Made by a program: the position numbers and the translations under genes. The notes beneath the pieces are model-generated. The model ran no database searches. It had not been told where the DNA came from and was given only the letters and a program-made list of their open reading frames with translations. 64,000 nt of DNA from Mesorhabditis belari (lineage: Eukaryota; Nematoda; Chromadorea; Rhabditida; Rhabditidae), in the NCBI GenBank assembly GCA_958450365.1, contig CAUEEP010000879.1, positions 449,501-513,500 of the forward strand, read 5' to 3'. Positions 30,134 through 41,989 of this stretch are shown in pieces (the first letter of the stretch is position 1; the number at the start of each line of letters is the position of its first letter).

Positions 30134-33108
30134 ATGGAGGTTTGGATCGGAAGAGGCTCATTTGGCGACGTTTATTTACGAGAAGAAAACGGACAGTGAG
30201 TTGATATTTTGAAATGTTTACAATCATTTATCAAAGCTAGTAAGAGCAAACGATTCACAAATTTTTAGAGGCATCACCTTTAGATAATGCTAATCTAATT
30301 AGACAAAACTCTTCAGAAAATGCGTTGTCAAGTACGTGGAAGAGGATGTCGCCGAGAATTACCTGAAAGAAAGGGACACTCTTGAATTGCTCACTCACAC
30401 AAACATTGTCGGCTACATCGGCACTAGGAGGGGAGCAAACGGGAGATTCGGCATTCTGTTAGAGTATTGTGAACTTGGACCACTAAAGGATTGTAGGTTA
30501 TTTCAATGGATTCGATACAACAAACATTACAGTGATTGTCAACGAAACAATCGTTTACTCGATTCGTTCTGTTGTTGAATGGGCGCGGGAGTTGTTCGGG
30601 GCACTCGAGTTCTTGGAAGAGCACCACATTGTGCATCGAGATATCAAGCCAGACAAGTGGGTTCAGAGTTTACATTTCTCAATGACGTTGAAAATACATG
30701 TATTCATCGAGAAATCTAAAACTCAACCAATTCCCGAGCTGTTGGTATTTGGTTGTTGGTTATTGGTTAGAAAAAATTTAAACTTTAATAGTAAACCTAT
30801 TAAATCGAGTAGCATTCCTTCAGTTTATACTTTGAAAGTTAAAATCGAATTTAGCGTTTTTGTCACAGCATTCTACAACACGAAACTCGGCGACTTTGGC
30901 AGTTGCAAAATAATCGAGGGAACATTGACGGGAGCCTCCATCGCCGGAACAGCCCGCTACACAAGTCCACCGAAAATCGACTGGCAAGAGGGGAAAATCA
31001 AAGCACACCCTTTGACGGTATTCATAAAAGACAGAGCCACTCAACTCGTTATTTTCAGCTCTCCCACAAAAACGATGTCTACAGTTTGGGTCTCATCTTG
31101 TGGGAACTGATCGAGAGAAGGTCCTTAAAACAATCCAGCAACAATCCCCACTTTCAGACGTGTTCTCTCTCAATATGATGAGAAAACGCAAGATGGATGG
31201 TACTTCAACCAGGTCCAGTTTCACGCAGATATTTTAGGGAAAAATTTCATTCAACTCGATTCTCCAATGTGTCGGGGGAACTTCAAAAAGTTTGTCGAGA
31301 GGTGAGAACTAATAGTAAAGCTATACAAATTAGCTTCAAAGAGGTTTAGTTGTGTCAACTTCAACTACGATGACCGATTTAGCATCTCCGAGGCTATGAA
31401 AGAAATCAAAGACCTAATCAAAGTGGGTTGTAAAACAGTTCCGATCGACATTATCATTCAAAGTTCGCTTTGTTACCTCTAAATTTTGATAGTGAGCAAA
31501 AGAAACGGAATTTTTCAGACGGACAAAACCCTTCTCGAATTCGATCTCCTTCCCGAAGCTCAACAGGACCATAAAATCCCAATTCGACCAATCGGTTTTG
31601 ACGAGAAGTTTTCAAAGGCGAGAATCCCCATTCGATTTGAGGATCCATCTCTGTCGATTCCAGATCCATCCATCGATTTGACAAATGCATCAAGTAATGA
31701 AAAGAGCGATCAAAACCAAAAGGCCATAAAATACTTCCCAAAGCTTCGAGGCTCCGACCAAGAACGCGAAAAGTTCTTTGCGAAATTTCTCACTGCCTCG
31801 AAAAAGGACCGAGATGAGTTCACGAGTCGAATCTCTGACTACATTGAGTTCCATTTTCAAACTTTTAACTCGTATTATTATCACGGGATCGATGAAATGA
31901 AAGACAAAATGGATCTAGACAACATAGAAATTCTGTTTGCCGCTTGTTTGATGATTGACTACATTTCTCAACTACAACACTATCATAATACATTTGAGTT
32001 GATCGACGATCTCGGAAAAACGAATTTTGGTGGCTGGTTGATCTATCGAGAACTGCTCAATATGAAGAGCATTCTGAGCAACTTGAAGAAGTTCTGCTAC
32101 ACAAGGCGGATCTACTTCAAGTGCTACTTTTCCACGTACACCCGAGAAGAGTGGTTACTCTTACGATACGTTGAGGGTCGAGAATGTCAATTCGTTTCAA
32201 AAGACCTAAAAACGGTGAGAACCTATTGGGACAAAACGACAGACACCGAACAACTCTGGCAAGCCTTGTCAAAGGTATTTAAAGGTCGAGAGGTGCCTAA
32301 ACAGTTGTATCTACGGCGATTGGAAAAGGGAAAACGTTTCGACATCGAGTCGATCGTCGGAACGCTCGACGAATGCGAGGAGATGACCTATTTGAGTGAC
32401 GAACCGCTAGACATCTACATGCTAGTCAACTCCCTAGAAGAAAAGCTCAAAAAATTGGGAACATCACTAGAGATCAAGTGCGATAGTTTTATTCTACCAC
32501 CACCCGAGGTCGATTCAACAATGAAACCAATGGTAGATCGACTGAAACTCAAAGACTCGGCTTATCCCGGTTACATTTTCCAGTTGAAAAATCCTCCTCG
32601 ATCAAACTGTTTGTGTTCTGAAACATGTCCATTAATTTGTGGAGTACCATATCCAGAAGAGATTCCCTATCAGATGAAATTATCCTACTTTAAGTGCTCA
32701 AGTAACGACATGAGACGTTACCTAGAGTTCTATGCCAACTTTCGAATCGGAATGGACATTGCCCTGAGAAAAGAGAAGAGAATCGAAGTCATCGATTATG
32801 ATCCAGAGAATTTGAGTGAAGAGTTTTCAAGAGGAAATTACTTTCTCTTTTCATTAATCAAGGTGAAAATGAACGGGAAAATTGAAGAGCTGTTAATGCT
32901 TGACACTCCATCGAATTGTAGTGAGTTTGAGAGTATTCCATGTATAGATTTCCACTTCACACTGTTCACGATTGAGGCCTCGAAAATTGTGAAACTGAAT
33001 TTGATTCCAAAAATCTCATTGGTGCCGATATTCTACGATAAGGAGTTCAAGTTCACGTTGCTGAAACCAAAAGAAAGGGTGATCGATCTACTGGATGGTT
33101 TGGACTAA
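30134..33108 (+). CDS. K4: intact kinase plus long uncharacterised C-terminal domain
   Basis: Eight exons join without frameshift: 30134-30195, 30317-30492, 30533-30656, 30855-31017, 31059-31120, 31158-31301, 31350-31422 and 31519-33108, giving 797 residues. The kinase occupies residues 1 to about 270: GRGSFGDVY, CVVKYV (lysine), LLEYCELG, VHRDIKPDN, LGDFGSC, YSLGLILWELIE. APE is replaced by SPP. All catalytic residues are present, so activity is plausible. After IRPIGFDEKF a domain of about 480 residues follows, shared with K3. Blocks are YFKCYFSTYTREEWLLLR (about 467), PGYIFQLKNPPRSNC (about 618), FKCSS, LLMLDTPSNC and TIEAS. It has conserved cysteines and no membrane segment or signal peptide. 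K4 is the best reference copy of this family. I know no domain matching the C-terminal half. Confidence 0.85.
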
Positions 33109-33354
33109 CGAAATCAGAGATCAGAGATTTCAAGTTAATAAAGAAGTGCAAATTATTTTCATTAATTGCTAAAGCAAAAAATTTACACATTAAAGCAACT
33201 TTCTGACAAGCTAAAGCACACTTTTTCTGTAATTGATTCATAGAAGCTAATGGCTTGATACATTCAGTTAAAGGTATTTATTTCATTCAATAAAAGCACC
33301 ATAATCTCCAAGCAAAGAGATCGTTAATGAAAAGAACTTAAAGAAACTTGAAGA

Positions 33355-33690
33355 TCAATCATCTCTGGCATAGATGGGAAGTGATACCTCACCGAATTCA
33401 TCATCAGAATCGTCGTCGACGACAATGGCTGGCTCGCTGAAGTTCAAGTTGATGTTTTGATTGATGTTTTGATATTAAACTTGCTGAAGCCACTAAGATA
33501 GTTTGAAAAATTGATTGAAATCTTTTAAAAGTTTTTTTAAAAACTTTGACAGCGCTCTGTTACTCAAACTTTGAAGTTCTACTAGGTTAAGGTTAAATAC
33601 TAGGTTAAATAAGGTTAAAGTTTCAGTTGCATAAACTCACTCTTCTTCTTGAAAGAATATCTTGGGCTCAGTGAATTGATGGACTGACAT
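33355..33690 (-). CDS. Small acidic protein, 43 residues, two exons
   Basis: Exon 33690-33641 (MSVHQFTEPKIFFQEE) joins exon 33436-33355 at matching phase, giving EPAIVVDDDSDDEFGEV and ending RDD. Donor GTGAGT and acceptor CTTCAG are good. Acidic, no signal peptide, no family recognised. The short length makes the call tentative. Confidence 0.45.
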
Positions 33691-34060
33691 TGTGATAGGC
33701 TGAAGGAATGATTAAACTCGAGTTGAAATTGGACAATTCACCTTTTATACCCGATTTTTATTTCAAACCTCTCATAAACCAGTCACATTAATCTTACAAA
33801 TTCTGAAATTTACACAAGATTAATGAAATCCTATAGTTAGCAAATTTTTTGTAAAGAATTATTCATTTCGAAAGACGACAGAGACGACAGAGTTGATAAG
33901 GCTGGCCTTTCACCCACTGTATCATTTCAGGATAAAGCTATAGAGTAGATGCATACCTATCTATGAATCTATCCAAATTACTTTTCAGGTGACTTATGAA
34001 CACAGCTAAGATCTCTTCGACTATTGAGGTTTAGAAAGTTTTGTTTGTAAATAGCTAAAC

Positions 34061-34420
34061 AGTTTTTTTTAGGTAAATCAAGTTGGCCACAAATGATGGT
34101 GAGGAGAACTACTCGATCGAGAAAGTGAAAACCTTTATCGAGAATGCCACCAACCCCAACAAAAAAAGTTGCTTTTGTTTTTCTTATTTCTACCACTTAA
34201 CTCTTTTAGGTGAACTACTTAGACAAGTTGCGAGTTGATTCGACAAGTGGTTTAACGTGTGACCTTCATTTTCGTAAAGACCGTGAGGTGAGTTAGCTCT
34301 TTAATAATTGTTTCTTACTTTAAGCTTTTAGCTTCGAGGCGATATTTTTAGAGGAAACGTGGTTTACTCTCAATCGACTGGCCACTGGGATCAAGGATTA
34401 GCAAAGTAAGTACTTGTCAT
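34061..34420 (+). CDS. Possible exons of an unrecognised gene
   Basis: Exon-like stretches with good splice signals read VNYLDKLRVDSTSGLTCDL (34211-34288, donor GTGAGT) and LRGDIFRGNVVYSQSTGHWD (about 34330-34408, donor GTAAGT). A preceding stretch has EENYSIEKVKTFIENATN. Reading continues from the first to the second. No start, stop or family is established. A frame at 34517-34831 may or may not belong to it. Confidence 0.3.
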
Positions 34421-34909
34421 TGCAGCTAAACAATCTCTTATTTTAGAATCTTTTAACAAAGTTTCAGCTGATCTTTCTTTTCTCCTATCCTTTCTTATCT
34501 ATTTTCTCCTCCATCGATGTTTTTTTCTTTTACCAACGAGGCATTCCAGCTTGTTGCCCCGCGAAAACATCAACATTTCACTGATTTCGATCTTTTCTTC
34601 CCATCAAAAGCAAAAATAGTAGCATTTTGTACAAATTCAATCGGCTTTTTCAAGCTTTTCAATTTGATTGGCAAATCTTTTGAACCAATGGATGAATTTT
34701 ATCCAAATATTGCAAAACCGTTGCTCACTAAAGGCGAACATCGACTTCTTCGAGCTCTCAAGGTTGATTGGCTAAAGTTATTGATAAAGTACGAGTACAA
34801 CAGTTGCAACATAATATTTCATTGTTTTTAGGGGTCATTTAAAACGCATATAGCCATAAACTATGGTTTATAGATCGTATGCCGATTTGAGGTTATTGTC
34901 GGTTTGACA

Positions 34910-36397
34910 ATGATGATTCTCTCCTGTACGGCCACTTATCTCTCATTCTCCTTGAATACTTTCCGTTTGTATGGACTTGAGGAGTGTTGCTCGTTCTATT
35001 TCATTCTAATGGGAGCTCTGGGTGAATTTTTTTTGTCCAAAGTATTACCGTTTACGATCGTCGACTGCTAGAACTCAAAAAAATTAAGGTATTTGCGGTG
35101 CTTCAGCTCTTCGTCACACTTTATTCATTCTGGTGCTCGTCATGGGTGTGCATGGAGGTGAGTTTGTTCAACCTGTTCAACTTGTTCAACCTGTTCAACT
35201 TGTTCAACCTGTTCAACCTGTTCAACTTATTCAACTTGTTTAATCGAAATTAAAGCTTTAGCTCTAATTTTTGCACCAGCTTTAATCGCGGTTTCCTCAA
35301 TTGATATCACTTTTTTGAAGCATCAATGCTGGGGTGAGTCTTATTATTTTCTAAACAAGAGTCAAAATTGCAGGTGCTTGTGATTGGAATCTCTTGGCTC
35401 CATCATTTCCCTCAAATGGTCGCTGTGAAGTGATTTGTGGATCAAGTATTGATGAGCAAAGGTAAACAATGTTAAGCTTGTACTTAAGGAATATTTAAAG
35501 TCTTTAAGTTGACAAGCTAGAATTGAGAACGGACAACCCCGCCATTCACGGGTAAGATTCTATACCATGCCCCGGCTACCGTACCCTTTGTCAGTTGATT
35601 TGATCTTTGTTTTCATTTCATTTTTCTTCTCATTTTTGATAGGAGAGTCGCGACTTCGGATCTGATCTAATTCAATTCGGATCTTCCCAGTAACCTTTCA
35701 TTTTATCTAATTTTGGTGTTCTGTTAACTTTCCCCTTCGTTTACTCGTCCCCGATAAAGTTTCTACTAATGATTTCAAGGAAATCATATGCAATTAACAC
35801 AATTTGAATTGTAAACGGGCACGGGCTGTGAAATGATACGTGAAAAGGTCTAAAGAGGTGAATAAAGAGGTGTCTGGGGCGGTGGAAAAGTGGTATGGTG
35901 GGTTTAACCTCTAAACCCGAGCCCAGGAACTTACACCAGCCGGGGAAATCGCGGTAATAGCTAATATTTAAATCACTTTCAGACGTTCTCAGTTGACTCG
36001 TCTCGGATTGGATGTTCGCTTAGATGCTGGTAAGAACTCTTTGTATATATAGTTAAAATTATTCAATTTTCAGGGATGTGTGGTTGTGCGGCTGCTCAAT
36101 TTCTCCTCTCAATTCTCACAATCGTTCTTTGTGCCAAGATTGCCCCGATTTCGAATCGCTTGCGAAAGATGTGAGTCAATGAAGTCAAGCTTGTGAACAA
36201 ATCTTTCAGTAGAGGATAAAGTATTCTGAAAATTGAGCTCACCAAACCTGTGTATAGACAACAAATTTTTTAGTGCTTCATCAATGCTGAAGAATGATCC
36301 TTTTATCGCACGAGATGAGATGATTCTATTGGAGGAGATATCAATGGAGAGGATTACGAAAAAGCCCGAAAGTGAATTTGTTGATGAGCTTGATTAG
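34910..36397 (+). CDS. Four-pass membrane protein
   Basis: Seven exons join in frame: 34910-35021, 35089-35157, 35256-35333, 35374-35461, 35983-36029, 36074-36170 and 36274-36397, about 204 residues if the first ATG (MMILSC) is right. Hydrophobic segments are ILSCTATYLSFSLNTF, LFILVLVMGVHG, ALALIFAPALIAV and AAQFLLSILTIVLCAKIA. A cysteine-containing loop (CDWNLLAPSFP, RCEVICGSS) lies between segments 3 and 4, a tetraspan/claudin-like layout. The cytoplasmic tail is acidic (ILLEEISMER). The gene is complete and uninterrupted. The start could lie further upstream, and no named family is certain. Confidence 0.65.
35165..35245 (+). repeat. Decanucleotide tandem repeat in an intron
   Basis: GTTCAACYTG repeats about eight times, alternating C and T at one position. 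It lies inside intron 2 of the four-pass membrane protein gene, just after exon 2. Confidence 0.85.
35520..35960. other. GC-richer block in an intron, nature unknown
   Basis: The intron between exons 4 and 5 of the four-pass protein is unusually long. It has GC-rich ends (ACAACCCCGCCATTCACGGG near 35535 and GCCGGGGAAATCGCGG near 35940) around AT-rich DNA. It may be a degenerate repeat, but I could not define ends or a relative in the window. Confidence 0.3.
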
Positions 36398-37182
36398 AGT
36401 TGTAGAAAGTTTTCTTGTAAATTACTTTGTACCTCAAGATTTTTTGCGCTCTTTCTTTCTGAAGACTTTCTCGTTTTGTAGTCTATTTGGTTGGTTTTTT
36501 TAAAAGAACATTGACACTCATTCGTTTAGCTACAATTCCACGAAGTTCATCTCGTTTGATAAGCACTTCAAAAGCTGAATCCCAGTAAATATCCGATTTC
36601 TATCCAATATCTCAAGTCAAATAAATATTTCTTTGAGAAGAGAGAGAATATTTTGAATCTATTCCACTTCCGTCATTCCACCCAAACATAATATTCAGCC
36701 GTTAATTGTATTTTCAAAAACGTCTCGATTCTCATGACTTTTTGGAGAGGAAAGAGCAAAACCGGGGGCTGTTCGCGTTTAATGAATAAGCCTTTTTCCT
36801 TTTAAAGCAAAAACACCTGCTCAATTTGTCCCTAACACTTTCTGGGAATGAGAAACAGATTTTAATTACCTACTTCTATTCAAAATTTATTTTCAATCAA
36901 ATTATTGATGTTCTATGGAAATTATTGATATCAGTTCGTATGGAAAAATCGCTTTTTGGGTTCGGATAGTTTCGAGTGAGTCAGTAAGGTTTAAAAACAA
37001 CGTGAAAACCGAATCCAGTATCCGGTATTACTACAACAATATGGCAAGGTAACAATAAACACTTTCAATTTAGCAAAACATAGGTTAATTGGTGCATTTG
37101 TTGATTTTAAACGGAAATATGAAGAGGAACGAAAAGACTTTCTAGAAAGCCTAATACAAGTTCTTAACGGGGAATTATATCA

Positions 37183-38718
37183 ATGAGTGCATTCAGTCTT
37201 CGGCTGTGCATTGAATCTCGTCGGCCTAGTAGCTGTCATTTATGGGAATCCTCGTATGCTTGCTCACTATAGACGTTATCTTATCGTTTATCAAGTAGGG
37301 TCTTCAGAAAAGCATTTAACTCTTCGAAACCAGGTTTACTCTCTTGTAACCGATTTGGCGATTGGTGGTCTAGCCTTACCGATTCTCGCATTTCCGGATA
37401 CTGGCGGCTTCTCTATCGGAATCTTGACAGACTTTGGAATCTCTACTGAAATTCAACTGGTTTGTAAAATATCTTGTAAAAGGGTAAACTTTAGGGTAAA
37501 CTTTAGACAATCGGGATTTATCTTGTTGGAGCATTGTTTGGAGCAAAAATCGTGATCTTTCTCGAGCGGCAACAAGCTGCTTTGCATCAAGAACATCCGT
37601 TTAGACTTTGTAAAATGTGAGGAAAATTTTCTGAAGGCTCAAAAAACACGTTTAGAGCTCACGAATGGGCTACAAAATTTCTGTACATCGGTCCAATCTT
37701 GCTGTCATTTGCCGTTTCGTTGATGTGCGCTTTGAATGATGTGAAGAAAGCAATTAAGAGCTCTTCTTTGGTAAATTTTTAAGCGTATTTGATTTTTCTG
37801 AAGTTTCTGAAGAAGATAATACTTTCAGAGATATCCTCAACTTCAACAATTCATCTCAAATCCCAACTATTTCGGGTTTCAGGACGGTTTCGACACAGCG
37901 ATCGCGCTTATTTTGTTTCTTTTGGTGCTCGTTGCTGGCGCATTGATTGGATGTAAGTTATTGATAAAAGGATATACAAATCTTATTATATTACTTATTA
38001 TAATCTTATTTATTATATTCTTATTTATTATCTTACTTACTTATCACTTACTTACTTACAAATTTTGTGTGTGTGTGTCTGTTCATTCACCTCATAACTC
38101 GAGTTCCAGTGGGAATTTCAGTCCTATTTTTGGGACAATATATAATCGATTACGGCAATTTGGCTTATCAAATCAGATTTGAAATCTCAACTCGATTAAT
38201 ATGAATAAAAACAAATCCCATTTCCAGTCACCACTCTTCCCTCATTTCACGCCTTTCGAACTCAACAATTGATGCTTTCCGAGAAGACTGTGAGAATGCA
38301 AAAGAAATGGCTTCAAAACTTATGCATTCAGGTAAGGAAACGATCGTAATATTGATTTTGTTGTGCAATTTATGCAATTTTTGCATTTGGAATTCTTTCA
38401 GACCCTAGTGCTTTGTGCAATGGTTTTCACGCCGCTTTTTTATGGCCTTTTCACTTATTTTACGCAACAAATTTGGTTGGCCGGTGAGTGAGAAAAATTT
38501 CTGAAATAAATGACAGCTCTAGAAATGTATGGAACTGGATTTTAAAAAAATCGATAAACTTTCCAGGTTACTCAATTTGGGCGACAGTCATTTTCTCACA
38601 ACAAGGCGCTGCAATGACAACGCTGAATTTTGTGCTTTTCAAAAGCTATCGAAAATTTGTGAAACGAAGAGTTTTCGGGATTGTTTATGGGAAACAGAAA
38701 AGTGAGATCAAAGATTGA
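37183..38718 (+). CDS. Seven-transmembrane chemoreceptor, class H-like (srh-type)
   Basis: Probable exons lie at 37198-37293, 37334-37459, 37508-37613, 37656-37769, 37829-37952, 38107-38178, 38227-38331, 38401-38483 and 38566-38718. Motifs fit nematode Srh receptors: NPRMLAHYRRYLIVYQ after TM1, DLAIGGLALPILAFP (TM2), an intracellular VIFLERQQAALH, LYIGPILLSFAVSLMCAL, ALILFLLVLVAGALIG, the SEKTVRMQKKWLQNLCIQ helix before TM6, TLVLCAMVFTPLFYGLFTYF and a C-terminal NFVLFKSYRKF. It should be a plasma-membrane G-protein-coupled receptor of sensory neurons. The first exon with the true start codon is not clear: the in-frame start near 37187 is GTG, so an upstream exon is likely. Confidence 0.75.
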
Positions 38719-38789
38719 ATTTCACTCAATCTTATTCAGCTACCCAACTTGCATTGGAATCTTTGAGTGTATTTGTTGTCACAAGAAAT

Positions 38790-39890
38790 GCCGTCACGAT
38801 GATTCCCGGGATTCGGGAGATAAATGAGTGATTCGATAGACATTTTTTGTTTTCGATAGACATTGTTTTTCTTTGTTACTAAATTGCATTAAAATGTAAA
38901 TTTGTGATTTCAATGGATAGATTCCAAAACTGGCTCTGACTCATGGAGATTTTTATGAAAACAAACAAAAGCTTCAAAGTCAATTTTCCCAAAATTCGAT
39001 AGCTCTAAAATAATCTGTGTGAATCATCTCTTTTTGTTGGATGAGCTGAAAGTTGAAAGTAAAATCTGTATCAAAATATTTTCCTTTTATAGAATTATTG
39101 AATACTATTGCTATACGATTTCGAAATTTGCATTGAATGACAAGAGCTTTCCAGACAGTTTTGGATACATTCAGAATTTTTGTTTTGAACCAGGAATCGT
39201 TTCCTGTTTCCTGTTTCTTGTTTCCTGTTTCCTGTTTTGAAAGCACTACATTCGAACTGGCCTATATTTTAGATCTGTCTTTAGGATTTCAAGCTTTTAC
39301 AACATTTTCAGCAATCTCAAACCAAGTAATTGTCGTGAATCACACCTTGCAAAGAGAAAAGTGAGAAAAAAGGAGAACGGGGCGCCGGGATGGCTCTCTT
39401 TTCTGTCCTTTCGTGTTTTTTCCAGCCCATCCCCACCTTTGCGCCGTTTTTCGAAGCGTTCCACCCCTCTTCCTTGAGATTTCATCATACTTATAGCTAC
39501 CAATATTTCGAAAATAAATCTTACTTTGGCTAATTTGTTATCTTTAACCGTGTTGAGTCAAGTTTTTTGGCCAATTTTTGCGAAAAGCTTGCGATGTTTC
39601 CTTGCATAATTCACTGATAAGGAAAAGAAAGAAAAGGACAAGAATGGGCGTGTCGATCACCACTCATTCCGAAAAATTTGCCCTCGAATCTTCTCTTTTT
39701 AAAATTTTCATTTTTTAAGTCTAACAAGATCTTCTTCAGTTGTAATCTTTATAGACGTCTTTCTCTACAATCTAAAGCTATATTTTCTTTATCAGCCGAA
39801 AAACTCGCCTAACGGTGGGTTTTTCTAACTGGATTTCATTTCATTATCGACTTCTAACCTATCTTTATTCAATTCTTTAGATTCATCACA
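38790..39890. other. No gene recognised
   Basis: AT-rich spacer with a short TTTCCTG-type repeat at 39196-39238. No exon is supported. The stretch ends at the small gene starting 39925. Confidence 0.5.
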
Positions 39891-39924
39891 AAATGTTTGC
39901 AAAGCTTTCCAATCGTCTCAAGCA

Positions 39925-40973
39925 ATGGAGAGCAAAGAGACGGACTTCTCCAACGAAAAACGAAAGCGCTCAACGGGAAATGTAGGAGATAAGGTAGGAC
40001 AAGCTAACAAGAATAATAACTTTGAACAAATTCCAGGAAATCCCTACTCCGTGCCCTACTCTAACAGTCCCAATCTCGCGACCGACCCGTCTTGGCGGTC
40101 TTCCGATTTCTTCAGATGGAATCGCTCAAGAACTTCCACCGAGAGTTCAATTTCTTCTTGATAAGGTAGACAAATTTCGTAAAATTGTACAGTTAATAGA
40201 CTTTGTAGAAAGTGCAAGCTTTAGAGAAGGTATTACCTTATAGTTGTTGCAAACGTGATGAGACCATTCTGGCATCATTGAATTTGCATTAAATGGTACC
40301 ACTGATTTTTGATGCAATGTTTTGGTAGCAATAGTTTCATCATTAAACGACCCTGCTGCAAAATTAAGGTCAAAATTTCAGAACCGACCAATCGATTTGG
40401 ATGACGATGAGAAATTCGACTTCGAGCTGGCTCTCAAAGCGATGAAGATGATCGATCGACTCAATAACGTAAGATTTGTTTTCGATCGATCGACTCAATA
40501 ACGTAAGATCCGATCCATTCGACAGAAAGGATCGGATTAGCTCAAGAACATACTTTTTATACTTAGCATTTAGTTTTTGGTTTCAAACGCAAATTTTGTA
40601 TTATTGGAATGGAAATTATCCGATAAAAATGCGAAAGATTCAGTTAATTCAATAAAAATTCAGTTAAAATCAGTTTTTACGACGCGTTAGACTTGCTATC
40701 CGATCGAATAGCTGGATCGAAATCGGACTGCCTCGGATGATCGATTCGATCCGATTCTATCTGACAGAATTTCGATCGAATAGCAAGTCTAGTGCGCTGA
40801 TCAGTTAAATGATATTAGAAAATGCGTTTAATTGCGAAATTTAATTTAATAGTTTAATTTAGAACGAGCCTCTATCTCCCGAGTCAGTCCTGTTGACGCC
40901 GATGGCTCAACTTTCCATGAAAAATGACTCGAAAGCTAGAACTCCATCGGAAATTCAAAAACCACATGAATAA
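39925..40973 (+). CDS. Small hydrophilic protein, 131 residues, four exons
   Basis: All four exons are phase 0: 39925-39993, 40037-40165, 40382-40468 and 40863-40973, with good GTAAG/TTCAG-type sites. The protein starts MESKETDFSNEKRKR, is rich in Pro/Ser/Thr in the middle (EIPTPCPTLTVP), has an acidic helix DDDEKFDFELALKAMKM and ends KPHE. There is no signal peptide or membrane segment, and no family is recognised. The exon 3 donor region is duplicated downstream at 40483-40508. The clean phases make it a credible real gene. Confidence 0.6.
40684..40797. mobile_element. Small hairpin element in an intron
   Basis: TTAGACTTGCTATCCGATCG at the left is mirrored by CGATCGAATAGCAAGTCTAG at the right, and GATCGATTCGATCCGATTC boxes fill the centre. 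It lies in the last intron of the small four-exon gene and looks like a very short MITE. Confidence 0.6.
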
Positions 40974-41034
40974 GAAACTTAATATTGCTCGATAGCTGTA
41001 GATCTTTGTGATTAGTTTTATTTTTGATTGCAGT

Positions 41035-41438
41035 ATTTTTAGAATAGCTCTTTTTCCTCTTGTCCCTACTAATTGTAAGGTGAGCTTAATTTGATTGATT
41101 TGCTTTCAAAAGCTTGCTTTTCAATGCACCTTTCTCCACTCATCTCAGTTTTGTGATGAAATTTTCTCATTTTCTGCTTTCGCAATGATCTTTCAAAGCC
41201 CCAAAAATTGCCATTCCGCAAAGTGTCACTGAAATTTTCTCATTCTGGTCCGTTTTGTGCCTTTCTTGTATTGCTTTCGGGTTTAGGAATAAATGTAGGA
41301 CGAATTTTGAAGTCAAAACATGAATCTATTACAGTAAATCCATAAATTAAGGGGAAAAATGATCAAAAAACCTTATAAATGTAACGTGTTTCTTTCCTCC
41401 TGCAATTTTTCAATTGCCTCGAAAATGGCTTTGAAGTT
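41035..41438 (-). pseudogene. Duplicated fragment of HPPD last exon plus downstream DNA
   Basis: About 400 bases are nearly identical to 53331-53733, which is the 3' end and flank of the HPPD gene. The minus-strand coding part (41378-41438) still reads [19 protein letters not shown] and then a stop. The rest of HPPD is absent, so this is a truncated, non-functional duplicate. Confidence 0.85.
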
Positions 41439-41989
41439 TCAAGTTAATTATTGTATAAGCTAAGCTTAGCCAACTCAACTACATAGTCGTAGATTGCCGA
41501 AGTTGTTGTAATGATTGACGTGACTGTTAGTGATTTCAAGTATCGAACTACCGAAATCCTTTGTCTGTTGTTCATCTCCATCCACGGCTCTTGTTTCTTT
41601 CACTTTAGCTGGATGTCTTGTTGTACTTGATCTTCATCAAATCTCCTCAAAACTATCAAAAAACTTTCCAATACCTCCAAAAAATCTCTTTTCACATTTT
41701 CTTGTCAAATTTTTGTGCATTCAGTGCCTTGTTGAGGATAAACTCATTTTGTGAATGTTTGAGAATAAAGTTTTCTTTCGAAAAAAGACGCAAGGAATCC
41801 AAAAGGATGAACCCAAAAAGAGGCAAATCACGTAAATAGGAAATAGGGGACAAAATGGACAAAATGGACAAATCAATGACCAATTCAAAAGATTCTTCGA
41901 GTCATAACCGAACAACCATTTAGATTTAGAACAGACAAAGAAGGAATCGAATAAGAGAAAAAACCGACAGATAGATTCGGCATCAAAAA

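Noticed and set aside
5602..33108. Kinase/F-box cluster as a proven toxin-antidote element
   Set aside because: Only gene content and linkage hint at it. No known toxin or antidote family is present, and genetics would be required, so it is kept as speculation only.
34517..34831. Plus-strand frame as a glycolipid-transfer-protein domain
   Set aside because: A few residues (IVAFCTNSIGFFKLFNLIG) recall the family's first helix, but the following motifs and order do not fit.
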